DNA from: Zygnema circumcarinatum
Lineage: Eukaryota; Streptophyta; Zygnematophyceae; Zygnematales; Zygnemataceae
DNA: 64,000 nt
NCBI GenBank assembly: GCA_037447605.1
Contig: CM074806.1
Coordinates: 2,286,801 to 2,350,800 of the forward strand
Reading direction: 5' to 3'
Shown here: piece by piece, positions 34,769 to 47,159 of the stretch
How the letters are laid out: the number at the start of each line of letters is the position of its first letter
Position numbering within the stretch: position 1 is the first letter of the stretch
Translations under genes and position numbers: made by a program
The notes under the pieces: generated by a model
Databases searched by the model: none
The model's input: only the letters and a program-made list of their open reading frames with translations
What the model was told of the DNA's origin: nothing

Positions 34769-35437
34769 GTGAGATGCGGCCTCACGGCTATAGCCAGGAC
34801 CAAGCCCCTTCCCCTTTCCCCATACCCTCATGATCCTGCGCATCCCATTGAGCCGTCGGTGAATCCTCACATACCCGATGTTTCTCGTCCAGGATATCGG
34901 GGTCCTTATTCCGATCGCACACCCGAAGAGAGAGAAGCTGCTAGAGCCGATTTGCGCCGTCGGATGACAGAGGCAGGGGTTCCAGAGGGCGTTTGTCTTG
35001 CCTGCGGCCTGAATCATAATCTGCGGCTGCGTTGTGGACCATGGACCTGCACCTTCTGCCAGATCACGGGACATGATGCCCGTGTGTGCATGCGGAGACT
35101 TTCAAGCGAGAAGGCCCGAAAGGGGAAAGAGGCAGCTCCAGGGAGCTCACCTGCAGAGATCACCTTCATGGACATGCTCCCGGCTACTCACACACCACCG
35201 AGAACTCCGGCTCCCTTTAGCTTGCCTCCACCTCCTTCTACCCCGCTTATACCATCACAAGGCGTCGCCCGTTACATACTGCCCCATGGAGTCCCCTTCG
35301 CCCGACAAGCGCGCATTAAAGGCGAGCGTCGGCTGCTGCGCGCCCTTTTCACCTGGGTGCCCATTACAGCCCGGCAGTGCGAATCACCATCAGTGCGAGG
35401 GTGCTCAGAAGCGGGATTCGCCGGAGTACTGCCTTGA
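34769..35437 (+). pseudogene. gag fragment with zinc knuckles
   Basis: Open frame of 222 codons with two Cys/His clusters. CLACGLNHNLRLRC is degenerate, and CTFCQITGHDARVC is a perfect CX2CX4HX4C knuckle. The upstream gag portion (33391-34768) is broken in all frames, including TPEEREAARADLRRRM-type charged helix sequence just before the knuckles. It is part of the gypsy element. Confidence 0.75.
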
Positions 35438-37280
35438 GCTCCTATCCACCAAAGCGATCCTCATGCTCATCCCTGCCCTTCCTCCCTGCCAATGCCAGCG
35501 GCACCGGCTCCTCTAGCACGGCTCCGCGATTGCGCCGCACGTCCGGAGGGCGGTCCTCCCTCGCCCCAGTCATCCCTTAGGATCCATGCTGAGGAGAAGC
35601 TGCGGTGATGAGGAGGGGAGCAGCGAAGCCTGACGAGCCCGGCGGCACGGCGTACGGAAGAAATGCATCAGCCGCCTAAGCCCACCGGGCAGCCCACGTT
35701 TCTACCCCAAGCAACCCGATCGTGACCACCCCGACCAGACGGCACGTCACTGATTGAGCATGGTTCATCCGGCTCATGGGAACAAGGCTAAGATCGGCGT
35801 ACCTTGTCACGATTGATCTTGTTTGAGGTACCAGTCTTTGCAGCGTCGGATGCGTAAGCTGGCCCGGCGGTCACGAGGCCACCTGTGGCCTCCACGGTTC
35901 CATGGCACCTCCTCCGGACATCCCTCGTAGGCGAATGCTCCACCACATAGCCCGGCGCCTCTTCGGACCCGGTTAAACTCTCATGCATCCTCTCGCCCAG
36001 TTCCGTTCTTCCTCTGATCCCAGCACCCAGCGTCGCGAATCATTGTCCAATGTATGGCTAAGCAGTCATCAAGCAAGAAAGCCATGATCGACAGGAGCCT
36101 ATCTTGCCTGATTCACATCCAAGCCGATTGATAGCAGAGAGGCTGCGAGGGGTTAAGTTGAACAAGGCGTACCGAGGCCATTCCCGATATGTGGGGGTTG
36201 AGGGGAGCCTACATGAAGGATTGGGCAGTGCCCAAGTGATCATCAGCCTTGGCGAGATGGGAGCCACGGTGAATGCGGTCATCACGGCCGTTGAGCACTA
36301 TTCTATCTGCGGGGCTCAGTTGGCTCATTAGATAGAACCTGCGTCTGACTTTGCTACATGTCGGTGCACTTATCTGGCTGGCCGGGAGACCCATTGCTCT
36401 TCCCATCATCCTCGGTCCCTTGCCTTACCTCCGCCTTCCCCAAACGCCACGCCACGGCGCAGGTCTCCTACCCAGAGATCACCATGTACCATTCTGTCGG
36501 CAGCCCCCATTCTTCCTATGGATCGGCCAATTCTGATACCGATGGCGAGACTTCCCCTCCTGCTCCCCCGAATCCAGCCCTCTGTGCGCCGACGGAGGAA
36601 CTTTTGCCGCCGATGCTTTCATTTTGCGCAGCTTCCCGGCCAGGGCAAAAGCCGGTGATGAAGAGTGGTGGAGATAAGTCGAGATCACGATTAGTGGCGT
36701 ACTGAGACCGATCAGCATTCTCCAGCTTCGCCAAGTCTTTGCGAAATCACCTAGTTTTTAGCGCGACATTCACTTCGACATCGGCAAGACCCACGGTGGA
36801 AGCACCATATAGATGCGAGTGCACCTCCGTGACCATGACTCCCTAAAGCTTTCCGCCCGCTCGGCCGGGCGATGTCGAGCAACCGGTCGATGAAGCGTGG
36901 CAGCCCGGCTTGATGGGTGCGGAGAAGGGCCTTAGGCCAGCCACGGCCAGATTACGCCCCAAAGCGGATGGCACACTCGCTTCACGTGAAGGCTATGTCC
37001 CGGAAGCGAATGCCGCCGGTAGGATCGCCTCGTTCTGGGATGTGGACCTGATTCTCCGCGGCGTCTCCCCGAGGACCCGATGGTTCGGCCACTGGACATC
37101 ACGAGATCGCGCCTGGCGGATTCCCCTGCTGACGGGCCGGTATTTGCAAAACGAGGGGGCTGCGCACAGCCACCGCAGCAGTAAGGTGTGACGGTGCTTC
37201 GCTTTAGGCTCCAGGAGTCCAGCCAGACTCACCGGCCGCGTAGCCAGGTGTCGGCCACATCGCGCCTTCTGCTTGAGCTG
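35438..37280 (+). pseudogene. Degenerate protease / N-terminal reverse transcriptase region
   Basis: Between the gag knuckles and the readable RT there are only short frames. I could not identify an aspartic protease D(S/T)G motif or RT motifs 1-4. By position this is the pro-pol segment of the gypsy element. Confidence 0.5.
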
Positions 37281-38377
37281 CCCGTGAATGATGCATCCCT
37301 CACGGCAAGGACTGGTCCTCCCACCTGCAACACATTGACCAAGTGCTTCAACAGCTCATTAGTGCGCGTTTGAAGATTGCACCCAAGAAGTGCAAATGGG
37401 GCCATCAGGAGATCACTCATCTCGGGCACCGCCTCGGCATCAATGGCCTGAAACCATCACTCGACAAGATTGAAGCGATTGCCCTTATGCCGATTCCACA
37501 GACCCTCACTCAGCTCAAGTCCTTCTTGGGGCTCACCTCATTCTATCGCCGGTTCATCAAGGGCTATGCCCTTATCGCATGTCCCTTACATGCTTTGGAG
37601 AAGCACGGAGCCCAATACGAATGGAGCCGAGCGCAGGATTTGGCCTTCCACCCCCTCAAGAGGGCCCTCCTTCAGCCCCCTTGTCTGCATCAATTTGACC
37701 CCACCACGCCCAACCATCTCATTGGCCGTACATTTGGAGTCGGACGGGACTGGGGGCGTGCTTGATCAAGCCTTAGCTTCTGGGATAAGGGAACACCCGG
37801 TCGATTATGCTAGCGAGGGTTTGTTAGGAAGCCGAGACCAAATGCCCGACCCTGCGAGGGTGGCTGGCCAGTGATACTCAGGCAGCAGAAGTTCAAGCTC
37901 TTTACAGCCTACCAGCCCATTATCATTAGGACTGACCACATGCCACTCACTTGGCTGCACATCATGGCTACCCTACGACCTAAGTTTGCACGATGGGTGA
38001 TGAAGTTGGAGGAGTATAATGTGCTCAAGGTCACCCACCGTCCCGGCCGCAGTCACGGCAATGCTGACGGCCTCAGTCGCAATCCTTCGGCTCCCCTCCT
38101 CTGTCACGATCCGGCCGTTCCTGAACCCATCCCTCCACCCACCCTCTTGAACCCTGAGCATCTTCCCATTGAGATTTTTATTGCCGCTCAAGACTTGCAT
38201 GATGTCATATTCGCAGATGGGCTGATCGATATTCCGGCCACGGCCACCACCCTCCATCCCGGCTGGGAGGGGACCCCAACTACCCGGCCACCCCATGCGG
38301 ATCGTAAGGAACTCCTGTGGATGACGATGGTGAAGCTCCTGCTTCCTCCCCATTTCGGCGCCAATGGCGTCCATTGA
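37281..38377 (+). pseudogene. Reverse transcriptase C-terminus and RNase H, frameshifted
   Basis: Readable RT from about 37312: HLQHIDQVLQQLISARLKIA, KKCKWGHQEITHLGH, then LKSFLGLTSFYRRFIKGYA, typical gypsy RT thumb/connection. The frame shifts near 37720. RNase H follows as ESDGTGGVLDQ and EHPVDYASEGLL, then TDHMPLTWL, KFARWVMKLEEYN and HRPGRSHGNADGLSR (37871-38377). Upstream, the triplets where YVDD is expected read PVND (37281-37292), suggesting loss of a catalytic Asp. Confidence 0.85.
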
Positions 38378-38599
38378 AACCTCCCTTAGCGCTCACGTCA
38401 CTGACCAGCACATTGCCCCTTGCCACATCCGCGGACACGAGGTCTCGGTATCGCCCAGCGCTGGAGAACTATACTGTTGATGATGAAGGGCAATTCTACA
38501 CTTTCGCCTCCGGCCTTCTGTTCGCTTTCCCCAACGGCGCATGGAAGTGCGGGCGTAAGCACGATTCCGGCCGGCGGATTCCTGCCTTAGCTTGAAGAA

Positions 38600-39218
38600 G
38601 ATAAGGTAACCCTAGCTGCCGGGAGGCCTTTAATTGTGACCTCCCATGTAGCAGCGGTAGAGCATATCCCGAAACACTGCACCCGTTGCCAGCAGCGGCA
38701 AGCGCTCTGCTCCCCGACCGCCAACCACGGAGATGGGTGAGATCCCATCTGGCGTCGTCGAAAGATTGAACATTGACACCTTTACATCCCCGGCTTCGGC
38801 ACCCCCCTCTGGCTACATTCGGGTCTTCCTAGCCGTGGACAGATACACCAAGTGGGTAGAAGTTCATACGACAGAATCTAAGCATTCCATCCACTCTGCT
38901 CGCCTCCTGACGGCCATCATTCACCGCCACTCTCTACCCTACTCTGTCCACTCTGACAACGGCACCGAATACAAGGGGGCATTTGCCAAGCTCATGCAGG
39001 ACTTCCGCATCATTCACCACACCTCTAGCCCCTACTCCCCCTGGCAGAATGGGCTTGCAGAATGTACCATACAGACGGTCAAGGATGCGTGCGTTCGCGG
39101 CTGCGCGGAGCTGGAGGCGGACTGGCGCGAGGTCATCCCCTCTCTGGTCTTCACGTACAACACCTCTGTTCACTCCTCAGCTTCTCTCCCTCTGAGGAGC
39201 TCCCTCTATGGCCCGTAA
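38600..39218 (+). pseudogene. Integrase (zinc-binding and DDE core)
   Basis: HIPKHCTRCQQR (about 38660-38700) is the H..H..CxxC zinc-binding end. From 38733 the core reads VERLNIDTF, FLAVDRYTKWVEVH, HSDNGTEYKGAFAKL and YSPWQNGLAECTIQTVKD. These supply the D, D and E positions. The chain breaks after about 39218, and no chromodomain is readable. Confidence 0.88.
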
Positions 39219-40332
39219 GCCCGCATTCCCCTTGACACTCCTCTGCTGGAAGGCCCTCTTCTACGATGGCCTTACTCCCCGGATCGGTCGCCAAGCTTAA
39301 ACTCTGGCCTCAAGCTTCAAACCCTAGATTCCATGGCCTCCCACCACCGAGCCTTGCGAAGGCGACAACTCACCGACTGCAGGGGCCCGTATGTGCCACT
39401 CCCGCTTGATCCCTAAGGTGGGTGCCGCGTGTCAGCTCATTTGGCTCGGGAATCTCGCCAAGCCCGACTCGCGGGCTTTTCCATGGTTGGAGCCCCTTCA
39501 TTTGTGGCCGATGCGTCGAGGAAGTCGAGGATGGGCCATCATTTCGAGCCACGACTCTGAGTAAGGAAAAACGCCCGTGACTGGCGTTCTAACTGGATGC
39601 GACGACCGATGCGCCCGTCGGCGTTTCCTCCCCAGCGTGGCGGGCGTTTCTGCGACCCGGCAACCTTGGTCTCCTCATACCCCTGCCATACCCGACTCTT
39701 CATTGGTCATTTCTAATTCCGCCACTTTTGCCGCCGCCAACTTATTCGCTTTGTATCGGCCGTACCGCTGATTTCAATTTAATGCTTACTCCCTCCTCCA
39801 CCTCGGTCTATGAGTACTCCCCATTGCGAATGTCTGGGAAGCCTCCCACCACGGCCACCGACTGCGCCTCCGTCCACGCGTCATCGCGGCTCCTCCCCAC
39901 GCCCTTTGTCTCTCTTCTTCCTTTAGCGCGGCTCGCGATGCGCGGTATTCCCCGGCATGTACTCACGGATGGCGGCGTAGCGAACTTCGTTTAGCGGATC
40001 GCGTCCGTCGGTTGGCCGCGGCATATTCATATTGATGTCACGGGCCCGGCGCTAATCCGGGGAGTTTACCCGACCCGGAGAATGTCACGCAAAGCGGCGC
40101 CATGGTGGCGGCCGCGAACGGCACACCCGTCGGCAAAGCGCACTTTCAGGCGCGCCTTAATGCCGCCGATTATGCGTTTGTTGACCTGTCCGAGAATCTC
40201 AGCGTAGTGAGTCAGGCCTCTCGGTGAAGCTGATTGGCCCAATCGAGAGGCCATCCACTAAGACTTCGGAATCTCATGCGGTGTCATTAGATGGGATGTC
40301 GATGTCTGCAAGTTTGTCTTTAGTCTTTGAGG

Positions 40333-40802
40333 CGTAGCGCTATACATGGGTTGTATGGCGAGTACTTACGTATCAGCGGTTGCCTTTTAATGGTAAAACA
40401 GCGGTGTAGATGCCCAGGGAGGTCACGAGAGTTGAACACTAGCTGCTTGGCGGGGTTCGTTATTAGTATCGAGCCAGGGCCGGTATTTGCAATCCACCCC
40501 AAAAACACCCGTGATCTCGAGCATGAATGCGGATTGGCCCGAGTCGAGCTGATCCAGCGCTATGACCCAGAGGAGTGAGCGTATATTTGGGCATGTGTGG
40601 GAGCTTGAGCAGCCTTTCGTGAAAAAACCTTGGCTAGCATTTCGAGGGCGAGCCGGTTTAGGTGGGGAGAATGTAGCGCTATACATAGATTTAATATGGC
40701 AGTACTTACATCCTTGATTTGCCTTTTAATAGTACCCAAAGCACTGGTGTAGATGCAAGGGAGGTCTGAGAGTTGAACCTAGCTGCGAGGCAGGTTACGT
40801 TA
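40333..40802 (+). mobile_element. TRIM-like miniature retrotransposon nested in 3' LTR
   Basis: Two direct repeats of about 130 bp (40333-40463 and 40672-40802), both starting (T/C)GTAGCGCTATACAT and sharing GGTGTAGATGC...GAGAGTTGAAC. Directly after the first is TAGTATCGAGCC, a decayed tRNA-iMet primer site. Directly before the second is AGGTGGGGAGAA, a polypurine tract. The interior is about 208 bp with no coding. These are the hallmarks of a terminal-repeat retrotransposon in miniature. Confidence 0.8.
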
Positions 40803-41236
40803 CTATGGAAGCTTAGTATTTGTATTTCTTTGTGTGGTTTGTTGTCTTGTTCTTCTCTTCTTCCTCTTGAGTTCGACTAACGGATGCTAAGTGTGAGGGA
40901 GAGAGAGGTTCCATACCATAGATAGAGAAAGAGAGTCTTCTTCAGCATTAGCATTTAGGCGTCCCATTCAGTAGCTAGACAAGATTTCGATTGAGAAGAT
41001 CCTTTCATTGTAATGACTATCCCCAGCCAACCGCTGGCTGGGGTGACTTTCCAAAATACAACCTTTATCTAAATTGAGTCCTGTTTTCCCTTTGCTGTTA
41101 CTATGCCAAGCTACCATCTTGTTCTATCCTGCCTTGCATCCCTCCCAATGACCAATGATAACTAGAAGCCTAGCTAAGAGACTAGCCGAGGAGAGGACAG
41201 GGGAAGAGAGCCCCCAAGGAAGGGCTCTTTGCGCAT

Positions 41237-41246
41237 NNNNNNNNNN
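41237..41246. other. Assembly gap (10 N)
   Basis: Ten N inside the 3' LTR, where the 5' LTR reads AGAGTCCGGCCG. This is a scaffold join or unresolved position. Confidence 1.
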
Positions 41247-41431
41247 CGGTGGGAACATCTTCAGGATCCCTACGTCTTGCGCGTACCTCTGAATCTCCCG
41301 GATCCTGGCTCTATGCTGCAGGCAGACCCACAGGACCAACACAACCCTTCATCAGTTTCAGCACGGACGCGCGAGTGGCCGTACAGCACCTGCAACTAGC
41401 TCAGCAGTCTCCTCTTAACCCCACTTATCTT

Positions 41432-42800
41432 GTGCTACAAAACCCTAAGACCCGTACTAGCCGTACTAGCCGTACTTGCTGTACTAGCCGTTACGGGCTT
41501 CAGCAAAACTCACCGAATCTTCCCGCACGTGCCGCCGTAAGAGGCGCTCGCTCGTCTTTCCTCCTTTTGGCTCCGATACGACACGATACGATACGATACT
41601 AGACGACACGGTACGATACTGTACGCTATTATACGGTACGATACGTACGGTTCAACATGAACTCTAACAATACCGCCCGTCTATTGGTAACACGAACCTT
41701 CTATTTGCAAAAATCAATATTTTCGCCTCATATTTGCCAAAACCATGGCGAAAATATGAGGACTGTTGACTGTAGTACGGCGGGCTGTACGGTTTGCCTC
41801 GACTGCTTTTGACATGGAACCCCGAGGGGCACTCTGGAGGAGACGTGCGCAGCAGGGCCCAGTGCAGGCACAGCTTCATTCTGGTGTCATTCTGTTTGTT
41901 CGCAGGAGTGGTGTGCATGAAACACGATCTACACGTTTGCGAATGCAATGTAACTGATAAAGAGTTTTGAGGGTGACGAGGGGGAGGATTTCGCAAACGA
42001 GGGAGGAAGGAACAAGCATGAAGGCAAGTGGACGGCCTCATGGTCTCTCCGTCCCCATTCGCTCTCCTCTTCCCCCTTTCCTCCCTGCCCTCGTATCTCT
42101 CAGTGGTCGACCTCTCTCTATTCATCTAGTTGTCATTATTCTTCTCTCTTCAACTGCGTGAGATAATACTTGGGAGAGATTTCACATACGGTTGACCAAG
42201 TTAACCCAAAGAGTGATCAACAGCATTAACAAGATATAGGCGGTATAATAACTTTGCAATAGAGCAAGAACAACTTATTGATCTTCCAAGGGCACGTGGA
42301 GACCTTAAAGCATGTGGAATCCATTGACCGTGTCTGTGCCTGAAGGCTACAACACTTTTAGAGTTTCAGGCCCTGTAGGGTCTTCGGGGTTTCTGAAGAG
42401 TTGCTTTGTCAAAAGTCAAACTCTCAAACGCACCACTTTTTAAAGCAAGAAAAATACTGGAGGCTATGAGAGATTGGTCAAATACAAAGATTGTTCGAGC
42501 AGTGGACATGAGCAGTAGACATAGAAGAGGGCGACTTTAGAAAATGTCAGTATGACAGACAAGTTGGTGAACCTTTAGCCCACACTCATCACGTTGTACA
42601 GAACCTGTACAGGCGGGCAGGTTCCCATGCAGAAAAAGCTTGCTTCTCTCCACGAAAAGAAGACTCCATCTTCATTAGGTGGCAGTACGGATGCATTAAC
42701 ACACTTCTTAATTCTGTCAAATCATACGAAAACCTCCTGAAAGCTGGGCTCCACTCCTCCAGTATTTCCTTAAATAAGCGGCAGGCAACTCCGCGTGGGT
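41432..42800. other. Intergenic: CCGTACTAG array, GATAC repeats, 3' flank of ACD11-like gene
   Basis: 41445-41505 has about four CCGTACTAG-type units. 41575-41655 is rich in GATACGATAC and GGTACGATAC words. 41727-41764 holds an inverted repeat (CCTCATATTT...AAATATGAGG). The rest is the 3' flank of the ACD11-like gene, with no supported gene. Confidence 0.6.
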
Positions 42801-45353
42801 TCACCAATCAATGGCCAAGTTTCTTGAACTGAAAAGGGCTTCGACATAGGTTATGATGGGAGCTGAGGCATTTACATACTCCTCTGCACATTTTCGCCAA
42901 CTGTCTTCTGCATGCCACAAAACACCATAGAGTAAGAATATTTGCAGCAGGAAAAGCACACGACTGATTACTCGGCTTGTGAATGGCGACTTGTTGGTTG
43001 AATCTTTCAAACAGACTAGTTCACGCAGAATGGGGACAAGACTTCTCAATAAGCACTACTTCCGCTTAGTAGAATAAAGCTGTGCCTTCCTGACCCTCGA
43101 CAGTACTAAGAGAAAATGTTCAACCAAGATGCCCCGGAAAGATTGAAGCAGAAACCGATACAGTGTATGCACGCCAGCATACGCACGTAGCATTCGCCAG
43201 TAGACAGGAGGAAAGCGACACTGAATGCTCTTGTTACAACAAAGAGCTCAGCCAGGTCTAGCCGGTTTAGCCGCCAGGTCACAAAAGTTCTACTCATGAC
43301 TACCACCAGGTAAAATGATGTACATTCTTGGGAGTCCAATCTGGTCATACCCGTTAGCGAACTGCAAACAAGATGTAAAAGTTGCACTTCAATCACAGCA
43401 AAGGCCTGCTTTGCATAGGATAGGAAGTTAACAAGGAAACGGAAAATTTTGAAATGAGTGACGAAGTAGATGATGAATTCTGAATAACAACTCAAGCTTT
43501 CAAACTAAGGGAATGCGAAAGTACAGGGTGTTGAGCCTGGTGTTCAGAGGTATGTACGACAAGCAACTCTCAGTAAAATTTTTAACTTGCGGCAACAAAA
43601 ACTAAACCTTTTGAGTTTTTTCTCAGAGCAGCACGTAACTACGACTCGCACACTCAAAACCAGGGGCAATTTTGAAAAGGACATTTCCAACAAAGGTACA
43701 CGTCTGACAGGGGTGTTCTCGTGAAGAGAGCTGAGGAAACTCAGATAGACAACTTGCGATTACTCCTAAGCCTCCAGCCTCATTTGGAGAACAAGGCTCC
43801 CCGACATAGATTCTGCCCTGAAAAGGAAAATCCGCTGCCTCATGCCAAACCGGTCCAGAAAGGACGGCTGAAAAACTCAACTACTGCAGCAGGAAGTGTT
43901 CGCGAAGTAAAGGTGTACTGACTAGATAGACGAAGCTGCAACACCCGTTTCATTGTGACAAACTCACCGTCTTCCTTTAGCTTCCGAAGAAACGCTTGCT
44001 TTGTTGGCAAAGCCAACATGCCAACTGCCACCACCTTCCGAATCGCCCAGCTATGATATGGTGCAAAAACCTGATCGTAGGCCTTTGATGCGCAATCTTT
44101 GAGGCTCACAGAGCTGCAAATTCAACGGAAAGTTGGAGAGCCTTAATAATACAGAAGTTGTACTTTACACGGATGAGCGCCATCTATAGCCCTTGACGAT
44201 CGACCTGTCTAAACAGCATTGCACATTAACAAAGAAACTAGAAGAATCAACTCACTCATAAACACATTCTTGTGCTCGTGCAACGCTCTGGAAACAGCAA
44301 ATACTTTTTTCAACCCGATGCCTTTGAAAAGAAAAATTACGCTGTTTCACACCATTCGAATCTTTACAGCATTTAGAAGTGGGACGATTCTATTATGCTT
44401 TTACATGCAAGGCTGCTCACCTATCCTCAAGCAGAATCTGAAAGATCGTCCTGTTCAATTCCAAACCGCGTTTCACCCTTAAAAGATTTCTTGTATGGCT
44501 GCCGGGTGTCCTCACAGAGCCGAGCCGCACATCATTATCAACGAGTTCGGGCAACGTCCTAAATTTCTCAGCTGCCCTCCGTAAATCCTTCACCTGCAAC
44601 AATCTAGTCGCATTTCGCTCAATGAAACACAAGGTGAACAAATTTGCCCAATACGAAGTAAATATTGCTATCGTCCCAGAAAAGACATCTATAGGCTTAC
44701 AGCCTGATGAAGACAAGAACCATGGGAAGCAGCATACTGACACAGTTAGCACAAGCTATGAACGTGAATGAGGCAAGAACTTCAGCAGAATAGAGAATTT
44801 CAGATATGAAATTGCTTGGCTTGAATAATTACCAAAAGGGCGATTCTATAATGGAAGAGATGCAGAAGAATCTACAAAATCGCATCGGTTTCTTCAGTGC
44901 TCACCGGGCAACGGATCTCCTCCCTCTTCGACTTTCCTCACTCCAACAACAACATCTTTTACAACGTCAACACTAATTCCCCAAAAAATGCCGTAAACAA
45001 ACAGACATTCCGAAAATCACATCAATCGCTACAGATATCTGAAACAAAGGGAGCGCCTTCGTCACCTTGTCTATATAGTCCCGCCCACCGAAGCTGAATG
45101 CGACCCCTAGTATTTGAAACAATACTGAAATGTGATCGCAGGCTTCAACAAATGGAGCGGTGGCCAGCTCTTCATTTTCCCTATCTTGCCAAGAATACAG
45201 AAGACGTGTGAAGGCAGTTGCGATGCGAGGAAGCGGCATTGTATTAGGAAGTTCGGGAGTAATCGTCGGTTCTGAAATCATCTTATCCAACTTCAAGTCT
45301 TCAACACGAGTTGGCGGTGCGGAAGCCAGCGCATGCTCTCCATTGCTCGCCAT
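42801..45353 (-). CDS. ACD11-like glycolipid/ceramide-1-phosphate transfer protein (GLTP fold)
   Basis: Four exons: 45353-45066, 44593-44421, 44113-43968 and 42907-42801. Phases agree and give 237 aa. Cytosolic GLTP-fold proteins move sphingolipids between membranes; Arabidopsis ACD11 transfers ceramide-1-phosphate and restrains programmed cell death. Diagnostic segments are SHTRNLLRVKRGLELN (headgroup-binding Arg residues), SLKDCASKAYDQVFAPYHSW (conserved His), AIRKVVAVGMLALPTK, and the C-terminus ASAPIITYVEALFSSRNLAIDW. Compared with ACD11 the N-terminus has about 35 extra residues (MASNGEHALASAPP...). Introns are 472, 307 and 1060 bp. Family confidence is high; orthology to ACD11 rather than a paralog is likely but not proven. 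Confidence 0.93.
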
Positions 45354-46436
45354 GCTCCTTCAGAACTCCAAGTTTCTTTATACCAACTTTTATCACCAGT
45401 TTGACAACTCCAATAACATGTTACAGAAAGAGCAAAAAATCTGTAGACTTTCGCAAGATAGCCCTTCGGAATCTATAAGGATGGAACAGATCGCACCGTG
45501 GAGTCTGTATCTCCGCAACCGACATGAGCGTTGTCTCGCTGCCCCATCTCAGAAGCAGCGAGCAAGGCAATGAGCCCTATTAAAGCTTTTCTCACATACA
45601 CTTTATTAAGCTTCAGCACAGCTTCAACCGGGCACTCCCATAAGCAGCCTGCCTGCTACTCCCGCTGCCTGGCTGCCTGGCTGCCTGGCTGCCTGCCTCC
45701 CGCGAAGGGCCGATCGCAGCAGGAGGCCATCGCACGTCAGGACAGGGACATGGCCTCAGGGAGTCGACCACCGCCGTACGTACCGTGGTACGGTACCCTC
45801 CAGCACTATTCATCCATGCATCAATGCATCCATGCATCCATCCATCCCTCGCGTCGATGGCAGTCGATACGATACGACGATACTTCCTTGATGGCCGACC
45901 GCCGGACCGGGAAACATAAAATAGTGCGCTGGCGCTGCCCAACAAACGGGACGGTATGTTTTTCTGCCTGCAAAACACGCAGAGCCTTAGGGAGACAGAA
46001 TAATGAGGTGCGCCCAGCAGAGGTGCCGTACCGACCGTACCGTACTTGATTCCTATTCCTTGTCGCGTAGGAGCCGCGGGGGCCCGAGCGCGGCCGTACA
46101 GTGAAAGGATCTGGAGGAAGCGCAAGGGCGACCGGGATCTGCGGCCAATGAGACCGCAGCTCGGAACCTCAGCAGGCGCGAGGGCCGTCCGATGCGCCAC
46201 GCGGGCCGCACCGCAGCTAGCAGCAGCGCGGTAGCGCGCGACGCGACGGGGCGTGGCGGGGCCTGGCGAGCCGACGGCCGGCTGGTTTGGTCGGGCCGCG
46301 CCCTCTGGACCTCTGCCGCCGGGCCACGTCGGCGCTGCGGCGGGCGGGCGGGCCGCCATGCAGGCAGGCGGGCAGGCGGGCAGGCGGGCAGGCGGCCCGG
46401 TCCGGTCCGGGACCGGCGCGGCACGAATGGTTCGGT

Positions 46437-46711
46437 GGGGCGGGAATCAATGGTCCAATGGTTGCAGTCATTGGCAATGGTTGGCTGGGAAGCCAGCCAT
46501 TGCATGCAACCATTGGCAATGATTGGGTGGGGCGGGAATCAATGGTCCAATGGTTGCAGTTATTTGCATGGTTGGCTAGGTAGCCAGCCAATGGCTTCAA
46601 CCATTGGCAATGATTCGGTGGGGCGGGAATCAATGTTCCAATGGTTGCAATTTTTGGCAATGGTTGGCTGGATAGCCAGCCAATGGTTGCAACCATTGGC
46701 AATGGTTGGGT
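46437..46711. repeat. Tandem array, three 91-bp units (CCAATGGTT family)
   Basis: Units start at about 46437, 46528 and 46619, each GGGCGGGAATCAATGGTCCA... followed by TTGGCTGG(N)TAGCCAGCCA and CAACCATTGGCAATG. Each unit holds inverted CCAATGGTTG/CAACCATTGG words. In the third, CCAATGGTTGCAACCATTGG (46680-46699) is a perfect 20-bp palindrome. Confidence 0.9.
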
Positions 46712-47159
46712 GGGCAAGCAATATATCGCATTTTTGCACCAGGATATATCGAGAGGTATAATATCGCGATACATCCAATACTTCCATACCGCTTTATCTC
46801 GCGTAAGTTCCAGAATCGGCCCCTCCGCCAAGCTGCCTCCAAATCGAAAAATTTAAATTAACGTGGCGCCTACTCATTGGTCGCGGTGCGAAAGCTCTTT
46901 ATCTCTAGCCCCGCCTCCGTGCGCTTACCGTGTCCCGCACCACGATGTGCCCACCATCGCTGGACGCCCTTTGATTGGCTGCGCGTGACTTCGATCTCCG
47001 TCTTCGTGGCGCGTCTAGCGACTGTCACGTCATGCCCCTGAATTCGAGCACGTATTGATGTTTGCAGTCGGCCCGCAGGTGCGAGTTCGTCTGTGTGCGC
47101 CGCGTGGCGACTGTGGTCCCATCGAGGCAAAATCTTCCACAGTTCGGACCAGTGGATCG

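Larger units (their letters stand above)
32395..41431 (+). mobile_element. Ty3/gypsy LTR retrotransposon, decayed, 9.0 kb
   Basis: Two LTRs (32395-33378 and 39976-41431, the second enlarged by a nested TRIM) flank an interior with, in order, gag zinc knuckles, reverse transcriptase end, RNase H and DDE integrase. RT-RNase H before integrase defines Ty3/gypsy. The primer site TGGTATCAGAGC (33379-33390) follows the first LTR directly and is complementary to plant initiator tRNA-Met. Frames are broken many times, the protease and N-terminal RT are not readable, and the YVDD position appears changed. The copy is therefore non-autonomous or dead. Confidence 0.92.
39976..41431 (+). repeat. 3' LTR of gypsy element, interrupted by a TRIM
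   Basis: Aligns with the 5' LTR in two parts, about 39976-40330 and about 40803-41431. Removing the roughly 470-bp insertion gives about 985 bp, the size of the 5' LTR. Contains a 10-N gap at 41237-41246. Compared with the 5' LTR it lacks many short segments. Confidence 0.85.

Noticed and set aside
43106-43495. 129-codon minus-strand open frame inside the ACD11-like gene
   Set aside because: It lies wholly in the last intron; the exon junctions on both sides fit the ACD11 alignment without it.
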